From: Terrabacter sp. Root181
GTDB lineage: Bacteria > Actinomycetota > Actinomycetes > Actinomycetales > Dermatophilaceae
Assembly: GCF_001428505.1 (NCBI RefSeq)
Contig: NZ_LMHU01000005.1
Coordinates: forward strand, 579,298 to 629,297
DNA: 50,000 nucleotides
Direction: 5' to 3'
Of the stretch, positions 1 to 8,252 are shown piece after piece. Numbering within the stretch: position 1 is the first letter of the stretch; each line of letters opens with the position of its first letter. The position numbers were made by a program, and so were the translations under genes. The notes beneath the pieces were generated by a model that had not been told where the DNA came from, searched no databases, and saw nothing but the letters and a program-made list of their open reading frames with translations.

Positions 1-135
1 CGAGCACGTCTCGAGCACGCCGAGCAGGCCGAGCAGGCCGAGCGGGCCGACGTGGGTCCCGTCGGGGGGCCGATCCCTGTCGACGACGAACGTGCTCTGG
101 CCCGGGTCGAGACCGAGGAGGTGCTTCGACGATGA
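1..135 (+). CDS. 3' end of an unrecognised CDS (partial)
   Basis: Frame 1 is open from the window edge to a TGA at 133-135, and the next gene's ATG (132-134) overlaps that stop in an ATGA junction. The visible tail is 44 residues, acidic and helical-looking, starting with a Glu-Ala-Gln-rich stretch (HAEQAEQAERAD) and ending ETEEVLRR. The nucleotide sequence here contains 9-bp repeats of the type GAGCAGGCC. No family can be assigned from this fragment. The ATGA overlap suggests it is the upstream member of the same exopolysaccharide operon. Confidence 0.6.
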   Translation, partial: RARLEHAEQAEQAERADVGPVGGPIPVDDERALARVETEEVLRR

Positions 136-1169
136 GCGAGCACATGCGTACCGCTGGGGTGGTCGTCGACGTCGACGCCGACACCGAGGACTGGTTGGAG
201 GTCGTGCACGAGGCCTGGGGCGGCCCGGAGCCCTCCGACGCCGACAGCCGTGCACCGCGGGACGGCGGTGCGGCAGCGGCAGTCGCCGACGTTCGCGTCA
301 CCGTGGCGCGCACGGGGACGACCGAGCCCGGGCCGCACCACCGCCCGCTGACGCGGGGGGCCTGGTCCGACGGCCGGGAGGTGATCCTCCTCGACGCGTG
401 TGCGAGTGGGCTCGACCTGACGATCCGCCCGTCCGACTCGGGGCTCGACATCGTTGCCCGGGCTCGGCCGGGGTGGCGCCACCGAGCCCTCGGTGCGCTG
501 GCTCCCGATCGTCGCGTGCTGCTCCACCGAGCCGTCTTGGTGCAGTACCCGGCCATGTGGTGGGCCGGTGTCATGGGCCATGTGCCGTTGCACGTGTCTG
601 CCGCCACGGTCGGCGGATCCGCCATCGTCCTGGCGGGTCCGGGTGGCGTGGGCAAGTCGACGTTGGTCGCCACCCTCGACGGAGCGTCCGACGTGCCCGT
701 GAGCGACAACCTCTGCGTCAGCGACGGACACACGGTGCACGGCCTGCTGGAGCCGGCCCGCGCCCTCGGAGGCTCGGGACGTCGGATGCCGCACGGCCGA
801 CGCGAGTCGTCGTGGGCGCGTCGAGTCGAGTCCGTGGTGCCCGATGCCGTGGTCGTGCTGCGCCGTGGTGACCGGGCAGACCCGGTGGTCCGGCGGCTGG
901 ACGCGAGCAGCGCCGCTCGTGAGCTCGTCGGTGGCACCTACGCCGCAGGCGAGCTGCGTCGCTACTGGGCGTTCGCTGCCACGCTCGCGCTCGGGACGGC
1001 GCGCGGCCCGGCCCATCCTCCGGTCGCGGGCGTCGCCGAGTCCATGGCTCGGACGCGTCCCGCATACGAAGTCCTGCTTCCCTCGTCGCCCGGGGTCACC
1101 CTGCGGGAGATCGCTGCCCAGCTGCGCGTGACGGCGGAGCCGGCTGTCGACGGAGCACATCGCCCATGA
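132..1169 (+). CDS. HPr-kinase-like P-loop protein of exopolysaccharide cluster
   Basis: This 345-aa protein has a clear Walker A motif, GPGGVGKST, at residues 169-177, preceded by a hydrophobic strand. That layout matches the HPr kinase/PEP carboxykinase-like fold often found in actinobacterial polysaccharide and peptide-modification clusters. The N-terminal 160 residues look like a substrate or capping domain and carry no motif I recognise. It overlaps both the upstream CDS and the downstream glycosyltransferase by 4 bp (ATGA at 1166), so it is translated as part of the operon. In known clusters such proteins are thought to act as small-molecule kinases or ATPases; the substrate here is unknown. 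The Walker A motif is direct evidence, the family assignment is recognition of overall layout. Confidence 0.7.
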   Translation: MSEHMRTAGVVVDVDADTEDWLEVVHEAWGGPEPSDADSRAPRDGGAAAAVADVRVTVARTGTTEPGPHHRPLTRGAWSDGREVILLDACASGLDLTIRPSDSGLDIVARARPGWRHRALGALAPDRRVLLHRAVLVQYPAMWWAGVMGHVPLHVSAATVGGSAIVLAGPGGVGKSTLVATLDGASDVPVSDNLCVSDGHTVHGLLEPARALGGSGRRMPHGRRESSWARRVESVVPDAVVVLRRGDRADPVVRRLDASSAARELVGGTYAAGELRRYWAFAATLALGTARGPAHPPVAGVAESMARTRPAYEVLLPSSPGVTLREIAAQLRVTAEPAVDGAHRP

Positions 1170-2341
1170 AGCGGCGGGTCGTGCACGTGGTCACCCGGTG
1201 CGTCGCCGGCGCCGGAGGCGTGGCGGTGCGGGGCGCCACCGCCCTGGAGCCGTCGCGCTACGACAGCGTCCTCGTCACCGGAACCAGGGATGGACCCCTG
1301 CTGGACCGCGCCCGAGCCGGCGGGGTGGAGGTCGTGGTCGTCCCCGAGCTCGTCTCCCCGATCAGCCCTCGGGCCGATGCCGTGGCGCTCGACCGGCTCA
1401 CCGACCTCGTGCGCACCCGCGAGGCCGACATCGTGCACACGCACAGTGCCAAGGCGGGGGCTCTGGGTCGGCTGGCGGCCCATCGGGCGGGCGTGCCCCT
1501 CATCGTCCACACGCTCCACGGATTCCCCTTCCACGAGTTCCAGAACCCCGTGTCGCGCGCCGCCTACATCGGCATCGAACGCCGGCTCTCGAGGATCACC
1601 GACGCCTACCTCGCGGTGGGCACCGGTGTGGCGGTCGAGGCGCTGCGGCGTGGACTGGCCCGGCCGGAGCAGATCCACACGATCGGCCCGGCGGTGGACG
1701 ACCCGAGTGTCGTCCTCACCCCGGAGACGCGGGCGCGGGCCCGGGAACGGCTGGGTCTCGGGCCCGACGTGCCCGTGGTCGGAACCGTCGGTCGACTCGA
1801 CTACCAGAAGGCTCCCGAGGTGATGCTGCGCGCGCTGAGCCGGCTCTCCACGCCGGCGACCCTCGTCTGGATCGGGGACGGCGAGCTGGCCGCGCGCGCT
1901 GCCCGTGAGGTCCAAGCGCTCGGGATCGGCGATCGGGTGCTGCTGCTCGGCAACCGCTCGGACGTCCCCGAGCTGCTGCCCGCCTTCGACGTCTTCGCGT
2001 TGGCCAGCCGTTACGAGGGGCTCCCGTGCGTCGTCGTCGAGGCCCAGCAGTGCGGCATACCCGTCGTCGCGACTGCCGTGAACGCCGTCCCGGACGTGGT
2101 CATCCCGGGTGACACGGGGCTGCTCGTCCCACCCATGCGCCCGGACCTGCTGGCCGCCGCCCTCGACCATGCCCTGACGCACCCGGTCGAGGCGCGCGAG
2201 TGGGCCACCCGCGCTCGTGAGCGCCTCGGCGCCCGATACGACCAGACCACGGCCGGGTCGGTGCTCGACCAGATCTACTCCGACGGGGCTGCGCGTCCGC
2301 GCGGTCGCCTCGTCGGGGCCGGAACGCGGGGGACGTCGTGA
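1166..2341 (+). CDS. GT4-family glycosyltransferase
   Basis: This 391-aa GT-B enzyme should transfer a sugar from a nucleotide donor to a lipid-linked glycan at the cytoplasmic membrane face. The N-terminal acceptor domain carries the HTHSAKAG block near residues 91-98 and a following HTLHGFPFH segment, typical of capsule and EPS GT4 enzymes. The C-terminal donor domain has VGRLDYQK and an E-x7-E motif (EGLPCVVVE, near residue 285) that binds the nucleotide sugar. Length is normal for the family. It begins in an ATGA overlap with the P-loop gene and ends in a GTGA overlap with the next ORF, so translational coupling is likely. Donor and acceptor cannot be read from sequence. Confidence 0.9.
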   Translation: MKRRVVHVVTRCVAGAGGVAVRGATALEPSRYDSVLVTGTRDGPLLDRARAGGVEVVVVPELVSPISPRADAVALDRLTDLVRTREADIVHTHSAKAGALGRLAAHRAGVPLIVHTLHGFPFHEFQNPVSRAAYIGIERRLSRITDAYLAVGTGVAVEALRRGLARPEQIHTIGPAVDDPSVVLTPETRARARERLGLGPDVPVVGTVGRLDYQKAPEVMLRALSRLSTPATLVWIGDGELAARAAREVQALGIGDRVLLLGNRSDVPELLPAFDVFALASRYEGLPCVVVEAQQCGIPVVATAVNAVPDVVIPGDTGLLVPPMRPDLLAAALDHALTHPVEAREWATRARERLGARYDQTTAGSVLDQIYSDGAARPRGRLVGAGTRGTS

Positions 2342-2775
2342 GCGTCCCCGATCCCGCCCACGTCCTGCTCTCCGCCGACACCCAGGTGGCATGGCCCACG
2401 CGGCCGGAGGACGTCGCGCGGGTCATGGTCCTCCCGCGCGGCGCGACGGTCGCCCTGGCGGATCGGCGGCCGGGTGGACGGGGCCGTCTCCGGCGGGCCG
2501 CCGGACGACTCGGTGTCCGGGTCGACGCGGAGTACATCGTGCTGCCGACCTGGGGGCATGCCACCTTCGTGGCGGCCGACGACCCCGCAACGGTGCGGTG
2601 GCTCCTGTCGACCTTCACCACGACTCCGCCGCGCGTGACGCGTGGCACGTACCTCATCGAGGCGCTGCAGCGCGCGACCCAGCGGGCCGGCGGCACGAGG
2701 GCGGGGGCGGTCGTCATCCTCCGGGTGACCGGTGCCCTCGTACCGGGTCGCATCCTCGTCGGGACCCGGCGATGA
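2338..2775 (+). CDS. hypothetical protein of the exopolysaccharide operon
   Basis: I do not recognise this 145-aa protein. It starts at a GTG overlapping the glycosyltransferase stop (GTGA) and ends in an ATGA overlap with the phosphotransferase, so its reading frame is well supported by coupling on both sides. It has no signal peptide or long membrane segment. The middle (about residues 55-75) contains an aromatic stretch, YIVLPTWGHATFVAADD, and the C-terminus is basic. The arrangement suggests a partner or accessory subunit of the APH-fold protein that follows, but this is only positional inference. Confidence 0.65.
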   Translation: MSVPDPAHVLLSADTQVAWPTRPEDVARVMVLPRGATVALADRRPGGRGRLRRAAGRLGVRVDAEYIVLPTWGHATFVAADDPATVRWLLSTFTTTPPRVTRGTYLIEALQRATQRAGGTRAGAVVILRVTGALVPGRILVGTRR

Positions 2776-3824
2776 CCACGACGTTGCTCGGGACGAGTCC
2801 CGGAGACCTGCTTCGCTCGACGCTGCGCGACCACCTCGGGACGGAGTCGCCGCCGCTCGTCGTGGTGGCGCTGTCGAGGGACGAGAACCCCAAGGCCATC
2901 ATCGTCGCGTTCTCCCCGACGGACTCGACACCGCGCCTCGTCGTCAAGGCGGCGCTCACCGAGGGGTCCGTCGCTGCCGTGCGCGCCGAGGCCGCAGCGC
3001 TCCGATCCGTTGAGGCGCTCGATCCCGGCATGGTCGGTGGCACCGTGCCGCGGCTCCTCGACGAGCGCCGGGACGAGACCGGAGCCCTGCTCGTCACGGA
3101 GGTCCTTCCGGGCGTGCCGATGTCCGTGGACTACCACCGGTGGCGGCACACGGCGAAGGCTGATGTCGTCCGGGAGGACTTCGCCGGTGCGATCTCGTGG
3201 CTGCGAGAGCTCGGACGCCTTCCGGTGGACCGGGTCCCCGGCCCCTCCGGGGACTGGCAGGCGCTCGCGACGCGCCTGCGCGAGCGGTGGCCGGCGGGCG
3301 AGGCCTCCTCGGACGTCGCCTCCGATGTCGCCCCCGATGTCGCTGAGAGGGTCACGGACCTCGACTCACGACTCCTGATGCCTCCGGGGTCGCCGCTGTC
3401 GGTGGTGCACGGCGACTTCTGGTGCGGCAACGTCCTGCGCACCGGTCGTCGCGTCACCGGGGTCGTGGACTGGGAGCATGCGGTCATCGGCGGCGACCCG
3501 GTCAGGGACCTGGCCCGTTTCGTCGTGAGCTACCTGCTCTACCTCGATCGGCACACTCGGCCGGGACGCGCGGTCCGTGGACACCCCGGCCTGACGGCGG
3601 GCGGCTGGGGGGAACCGATCCGGTATGCCGCCCACGGCGTCGGGTGGCTGCCATCACTCGTCGGGCAGGTCCTCTCCGAGGCGCTCGTCGCAACAGGGCG
3701 AGACGGTCACCTGTGGCGCGACGTGCTCGCGCTCGCCACGGTCGACGTCGCGGCGCACAGCGACCACGCCGACTTCGCGGTCCAGCACCTGCTGCTTGCC
3801 GAGGAGCTGCTGCGATGGCCGTGA
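2772..3824 (+). CDS. APH/choline-kinase-fold phosphotransferase
   Basis: This 350-aa protein has the aminoglycoside-phosphotransferase fold. It shows the Brenner catalytic loop HGDFWCGN at about residues 213-220 (catalytic Asp215) and a metal-binding aspartate in VVDWE (Asp233). The N-lobe has an ILE-like strand with a lysine (VVKAA) for ATP. The start is the ATG of an ATGA overlap at 2772; the frame stays open upstream but that stretch is antisense-like and lies inside the neighbouring genes. In an EPS operon this enzyme is more likely to phosphorylate a sugar, polyol or glycan end than an antibiotic. Substrate is unknown. Confidence 0.85.
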   Translation: MTTTLLGTSPGDLLRSTLRDHLGTESPPLVVVALSRDENPKAIIVAFSPTDSTPRLVVKAALTEGSVAAVRAEAAALRSVEALDPGMVGGTVPRLLDERRDETGALLVTEVLPGVPMSVDYHRWRHTAKADVVREDFAGAISWLRELGRLPVDRVPGPSGDWQALATRLRERWPAGEASSDVASDVAPDVAERVTDLDSRLLMPPGSPLSVVHGDFWCGNVLRTGRRVTGVVDWEHAVIGGDPVRDLARFVVSYLLYLDRHTRPGRAVRGHPGLTAGGWGEPIRYAAHGVGWLPSLVGQVLSEALVATGRDGHLWRDVLALATVDVAAHSDHADFAVQHLLLAEELLRWP

Positions 3825-5221
3825 CCACGCGTCCAGCGCCGCCCCTGACGCCGACGTCCCGTGCGGGCCGGCGACCGTCGCCTGCCCGTCGCGCGGACGC
3901 GGGCAGCACGAGCGGCGTGCCGACACGAGCCGTTACCGGGCATCCGGCCGACCGGCTCGCGCTCGACGACCCGTACTTCGCGCGCGGGCCACGCCACGTC
4001 GGATACGTCCTCGCCGCATCCGTGGTGATGCTCCCCCTCCTCGTGCCGAGCGGTCCCGGCAACACGGCACTCGCCGATGTCGGGATCCTCGCGCTCGTCG
4101 TGGTCGTCGTCCTGTGGTTGCGGCACGAGCACGTCCCCGTCGGGGTGCCGTACCTGCTGCCCATGGGCCTGCTCGTGACGGCGGGCGCCACGTCGGCCTT
4201 TCAGTCCGGTGCCGAGTCGGCGGTCCTGGCGGTCCTCCAGGACATCTTCTGCCTGCTGTGGGCTGCTGCGATCGCGAATGCCGTCCGTCGCCGGCGGTGG
4301 CTGCTCGACGTGCTGCTCCGCGCCTGGGTGTGGTCCGGCGTCTTCTGGGCCGGCGTGCTCTGTGCCGGTCGCATCGCCGGCATCTCGTGGATGGCCGGTC
4401 TCAGCGCCAAGGACGGCGGGCGTGCCTCGCTCACGTTCGACGACCCCAACCTCGCGGCCAACTACTTCCTCGTGTGCATCGCCCTCATCCTCGCGACGTC
4501 CGTCATCCAACACCGGGTGGCCCGGGGCCTCGCCGTCCTCCTGGTCCTCCTGGCCATCGTCTTCACGGGGTCGAACGGCGCCGCCGTCGGCCTCGCGGTG
4601 ATGGCCGGTGTGGGAGTGCTTCTGCGACTCCGACGACGGCAAGGCGTCCTGGCGGCCCTGGCAGCCGCGTTCCTGGCCGCGGCCGGTGTGGCCCTCGTCG
4701 CCCCGCAGGTGAACCTCTCCGCGATCGGGCAGAAGGCCGCCGACAGCGTCCAGATCCTCAAGGACTCCCTGGGTCGGTCGGACGAGTCGAGTGGATCGCG
4801 CGAGGCACTGGCCTCGGAGACCCTCGGCCTCTACCTCGGCGGGGACCTCGTGGGCGTGGGGCCGGGGCGGACCAAGGCCGCCCTGAAGGGGGAGGCCGCT
4901 CCGTACGTCAAGGAGGCCCACAACGACTACCTCGCCACGCTCGTCGAACGAGGCGCGCTCGGAGGGCTCGGGCTGGTCGCCCTCATCGCGGTGACCGCCG
5001 TCAGGCTCGGGCGGGTCGCGACGTGGACCCAGTCCCGCTGGGTGAGCCACGTCGTGCCGCGCCCCGAGTTCCTGCTCGCGCTCGGCTGCGCTCTCGCCGC
5101 GGCTGCCCTGTTCTACGAGGTGCTGCACTTCCGTCACATCTGGGCCCTGCTGGGCCTCGTCGCCGGGATCGACCCAGCGGCGTGGGGCTTCGAGCGCCGA
5201 AACCCGGGGCCGGTCCGATGA
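3815..5221 (+). CDS. O-antigen ligase/Wzy-type polysaccharide polymerase
   Basis: This 468-aa polytopic membrane protein matches the Wzy_C/O-antigen ligase family. It has about ten hydrophobic segments and the typical large periplasmic loop ending in EAHNDYLATLVERGALG (about residues 367-383), followed by further membrane helices. It should polymerise lipid-linked repeat units on the outer face of the membrane. The ATG at 3815 has GAGGAG 8 nt upstream; an in-frame GTG at 3821 would give a GTGA overlap with the preceding stop but is farther from that ribosome binding site. The first 45 residues are basic and Pro/Thr-rich, presumably cytoplasmic. It ends in an ATGA overlap with the flippase gene. 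Confidence 0.88.
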   Translation: MAVTTRPAPPLTPTSRAGRRPSPARRADAGSTSGVPTRAVTGHPADRLALDDPYFARGPRHVGYVLAASVVMLPLLVPSGPGNTALADVGILALVVVVVLWLRHEHVPVGVPYLLPMGLLVTAGATSAFQSGAESAVLAVLQDIFCLLWAAAIANAVRRRRWLLDVLLRAWVWSGVFWAGVLCAGRIAGISWMAGLSAKDGGRASLTFDDPNLAANYFLVCIALILATSVIQHRVARGLAVLLVLLAIVFTGSNGAAVGLAVMAGVGVLLRLRRRQGVLAALAAAFLAAAGVALVAPQVNLSAIGQKAADSVQILKDSLGRSDESSGSREALASETLGLYLGGDLVGVGPGRTKAALKGEAAPYVKEAHNDYLATLVERGALGGLGLVALIAVTAVRLGRVATWTQSRWVSHVVPRPEFLLALGCALAAAALFYEVLHFRHIWALLGLVAGIDPAAWGFERRNPGPVR

Positions 5222-6549
5222 ACCGGGGTCGGCCCGGCGTCCTGCGCCGTAGGGCGTTCCGGGGCACGGCGGCGCGATCCGTGGTGGGCAACATCGGCGC
5301 CCGGCTCGTGGCGCTGGTCTCGGTGGCGCTGGTGACCGTGCTCGTGGCCAGGTCGGGCGGCGCCGAGGACGTCGGGCTGCTCGCCCTGATGCGTGTCCTC
5401 CCAGGCCTTGTCGGCGTCGTCGCGGCATGTGGGTTGCCCGGGTCGATGGGGTTCTTCGTGGCGGGCCCCGAGGCGGCACACCCACGGCTGTGGCCGACGA
5501 TTCACGCCGCGCTGCTTGCCGGCGCTCTCGTCGGCACGGCCGTGTGGCTCGTGCTGACGCCCGTCATCCACGACCACCTCATGAGCTCGACCTCGTATGC
5601 CGTCGTCGCCGTCACCGGCATCACCGTGGCCACCCAGCTCCCTGTCGCTGTCGGGAAGGCATGCCTCCAGGCCCTCGACGACTCACGCGGTTCGAACATC
5701 GTCACCGCCGCGGAAGAGGCCGCCTTCGTACCCGTCTACCTGCTCCTCTGGGTCTGGGGAGTGCGCGGTGGATGGCTGCTGCTCCTGTCCCTGCTGGTCG
5801 CAGACGTCGTCGTCGCGGCACACGCCTGGGTGCGCATCGGTCGCAGGGTGCACCTGCGAGGAGCCGCGCTCATCGGGCGCCCGGACCTGGCGCTCGGCCG
5901 GCGGATGGCTGCCTTCGGGCTCCGCAGCCAGGTGGGCGGCATCCTCAACCTGCTCAACCTGCGTCTCGACGTCGTCGTCCTCGGGGCGATGGCCGGCCCT
6001 GCCCAGGTCGGTGTCTACGTCGTGGCCTCGAAGTACGCGGAGCTGTTGCGCCTGCCGGGTCTGGCGCTGACGTGGGTCACGTATCCGAACTTCTCTCGCC
6101 GAGCCGCATCGGTCGCGTCGGCTGGCTCTGTGGCTCCGGCGGCTCGGGCGCCAGCCCCTCCGGCGCGGCGGCCGTTCCCGACCGTCGGCCAGCTCCTCGC
6201 GTTCGGCGTGCTCGCCGGGGTGCTCCTGGCCGCCAGTGCCTTCGTGGTGCTGCCGGCCGTCTACGGGGAGCAGTTCAGTGCCGCCGCGTTGCCGGCGGCC
6301 GTCATCTCGCTCGGCCTCGTGGCCGAGCCCGCGGCAGGAGTCGCGTCCGGGTTCCTGCTCGGGTCGGGTCGACCTGGGCTCAACTCCGTCATCCTCGGCG
6401 GCGGCTTCGCGGTCACGCTGGTGCTGGACCTTCTGCTCATCCCGCGCCACGGCTCGTTGGGTGCGGCCTGGGCAAGCGCCGTGGCCTATCTGACGACGGA
6501 CGTGCTCCTCATCCGGGCCTGGAGACGACTTTCACAGGAGCAGCCATGA
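5218..6549 (+). CDS. Wzx-like polysaccharide flippase
   Basis: This 443-aa polytopic protein resembles the MOP-superfamily polysaccharide flippases. Hydrophobic segments run throughout, beginning with the typical N-terminal block (ARSVVGNIGARLVALVSVAL) and ending with a helix pair around residues 400-435. A polar Ala/Pro-rich cytoplasmic loop near residues 300-320 separates the two bundles. It would move undecaprenyl-linked repeat units across the membrane before the Wzy-like neighbour polymerises them. Both junctions are ATGA overlaps (5218 and 6546). Confidence 0.88.
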   Translation: MNRGRPGVLRRRAFRGTAARSVVGNIGARLVALVSVALVTVLVARSGGAEDVGLLALMRVLPGLVGVVAACGLPGSMGFFVAGPEAAHPRLWPTIHAALLAGALVGTAVWLVLTPVIHDHLMSSTSYAVVAVTGITVATQLPVAVGKACLQALDDSRGSNIVTAAEEAAFVPVYLLLWVWGVRGGWLLLLSLLVADVVVAAHAWVRIGRRVHLRGAALIGRPDLALGRRMAAFGLRSQVGGILNLLNLRLDVVVLGAMAGPAQVGVYVVASKYAELLRLPGLALTWVTYPNFSRRAASVASAGSVAPAARAPAPPARRPFPTVGQLLAFGVLAGVLLAASAFVVLPAVYGEQFSAAALPAAVISLGLVAEPAAGVASGFLLGSGRPGLNSVILGGGFAVTLVLDLLLIPRHGSLGAAWASAVAYLTTDVLLIRAWRRLSQEQP

Positions 6550-7577
6550 GCAGCAGGATCCCGCGCTCCCTCCGCGCCGCTCTGCGCGGGGGCCTGCTCG
6601 TCCTCGTCGTGTCCTCGGCCGCCTGCACGACAGCCGGGGGCCAGGCCGGTCCGGCCGCCCCGATCCCCGCACCGTCCACCGTGCGACCTCAGTACGTCGC
6701 CCTGGCGCAGGCCGTGGTCGCCCAGCACGCCACCGCCTGGGTCGAGACCGACCTGCTCGCGGCCTGGGTCAAGGGACCCTCGCGCTACGAGGCGGTGCTC
6801 GCCACGGTCATCCAGCTCGCCGACCGCCCGGGCGTGGCCGGAGTCAAGATCGCGGACGAGCTGGGCTACGACGACGGGACGGACCCGGCCACTGCACTCG
6901 CCTTCCTCAAGGCGACGACCGCTGCGCTGCACGCGCGGCTGCCCGGCCGCAAGGTGCTCATCGACGTCATCGTGCCGCAGCTCGGCTGCCTCGGGTGGCA
7001 GCGCGACACCGTGCCTTCGGTGTCCACCGAGTGCGCCGCTCGGGAGGTATCGAAGAACCCGGCGACCTCGCTCGCGGCCGTCGACTCGTACGTCGCACAG
7101 GGTGGCCTCGACGTCATCGACCTGAGCCCGGGCCTGCGGTCGAGCGCGGAGTATGCGGCCTGGGGCACGACGCGGGACGAGGCGATGGCCGCGGTGTGGG
7201 ACGAGGCGACGCGTCGTTGGGGCGGCACGGTGCGGTTGCAGGCGCGCAAGGCGCTGGCCCATCCCGGGCGCTATGACGGCACCGCTGCCGATGCCGCCGC
7301 GGACGTCCACACCTTCGTGGACATCCCGCTCGCGCACGGGGCGAAGGCCGTCGACATCTGGGCGTGGAGCCAGCCCTACAAGGGTGGCACCTACACGATC
7401 ACGGACCCCGGCCTCCGGACGAACCCGCTCGTGGAGGCCCTTCGCGCCCGTCGTGCTCGTGGAGCCCAGCTGTGGACCCACATGACCCCGTCGTCGCTCC
7501 AGGTGGGGCTCGAGGCGGACGTCGCGTCGATGCGGACCATGTTCGGCACCGTCTTCGTCGCGTCAGGGACGGGGTGA
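6546..7577 (+). CDS. putative lipoprotein of the exopolysaccharide operon
   Basis: This 343-aa protein has a basic N-terminus, a hydrophobic segment (LLVLVVSSAAC) and a likely lipidated cysteine at residue 27, so it is predicted to sit on the outer face of the membrane. The mature part reads like a soluble alpha/beta barrel, with repeated strand endings such as GVAGVKIADELGY, KVLIDVIVPQLG and GLDVIDLSPGL and a late KAVDIWAWSQPYKG. That pattern resembles glycosidase-like TIM barrels, but I cannot name a family or identify catalytic acids with confidence. Its position between flippase and priming transferase suggests a role in trimming, sensing or anchoring the secreted glycan. Start is the ATG of an ATGA overlap. 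Confidence 0.7.
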   Translation: MSSRIPRSLRAALRGGLLVLVVSSAACTTAGGQAGPAAPIPAPSTVRPQYVALAQAVVAQHATAWVETDLLAAWVKGPSRYEAVLATVIQLADRPGVAGVKIADELGYDDGTDPATALAFLKATTAALHARLPGRKVLIDVIVPQLGCLGWQRDTVPSVSTECAAREVSKNPATSLAAVDSYVAQGGLDVIDLSPGLRSSAEYAAWGTTRDEAMAAVWDEATRRWGGTVRLQARKALAHPGRYDGTAADAAADVHTFVDIPLAHGAKAVDIWAWSQPYKGGTYTITDPGLRTNPLVEALRARRARGAQLWTHMTPSSLQVGLEADVASMRTMFGTVFVASGTG

Positions 7578-7580
7578 CTT

Positions 7581-8252
7581 GTGACTGGATTGACCCGGCA
7601 CGCCGCGCTGCGGACGCCGCGGGTGGGAGCCATCTCGACGGGACGACGAGCGCTCGACCTCGTCGTGGCCCTGACCGCTCTCGTCCTGCTGTGGCCGGTT
7701 CTTCTCGGTCTCGCCCTCGTCGTGCGTCTGTCGAGCCCGGGGCCCGTCATCTTCCGCCAGCAGCGACTCACGAGGGGGCACGCGGCCTTCACCATGTACA
7801 AGTTCCGCACGATGCGGGTGGGTGTCGGCGGCCCTGAGGTCACGAGGGCCGGCGACTCACGAGTGACCGGGCCGGGTCGTCTCATGAGGCGCACCAGCCT
7901 CGACGAGCTCCCGCAGCTCATCAACGTCCTTCGTGGTCAGATGACCCTCGTCGGGCCGCGTCCGGAGACGCCGGCGCTCGCGGCCAAGTACCCCGCCGCG
8001 CTCCAATGGGTCCTCGACGAGACGCCCGGCCTGACCGGTCCGGCCCAGATCACCCTGCGTGACGACGTGACCATCTCGGGGTCGGCGGACGACGTCGAGC
8101 AGTGGTACATCGAGCGCCTGGTGCCCCGACGGGTCGCGGCCGACCTGACCTTCCTGTGCCGCCCGACGCTGCTGGCGACGCTGCACGTCATCGCGATGAC
8201 GGTCCGCTACCTGCTCAGGGGACGACGGCCGGGGATCCGAGCGGGCGCGTGA
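7581..8252 (+). CDS. bacterial sugar transferase (priming phosphoglycosyltransferase)
   Basis: This 223-aa enzyme belongs to the monotopic phosphoglycosyltransferase family (PglC/WcaJ catalytic domain). It should load a sugar-1-phosphate onto undecaprenyl phosphate as the first step of repeat-unit synthesis. It has one N-terminal re-entrant hydrophobic segment (about residues 25-48), the basic PGPVIFRQQR turn, the YKFRTM motif (73-78), SLDELPQL, and VGPRPE. Length is that of the short PglC-like form without the WcaJ N-terminal membrane domain. The start is a GTG only 3 nt after the lipoprotein stop. Its last 38 bp overlap, tail to tail, the end of the opposite-strand gene. Confidence 0.93.
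   Translation: MTGLTRHAALRTPRVGAISTGRRALDLVVALTALVLLWPVLLGLALVVRLSSPGPVIFRQQRLTRGHAAFTMYKFRTMRVGVGGPEVTRAGDSRVTGPGRLMRRTSLDELPQLINVLRGQMTLVGPRPETPALAAKYPAALQWVLDETPGLTGPAQITLRDDVTISGSADDVEQWYIERLVPRRVAADLTFLCRPTLLATLHVIAMTVRYLLRGRRPGIRAGA

Noticed and set aside
2772-3824. Aminoglycoside resistance gene
   Set aside because: The kinase fold is present, but the gene lies translationally coupled inside an exopolysaccharide operon, so a sugar or glycan substrate is far more likely.
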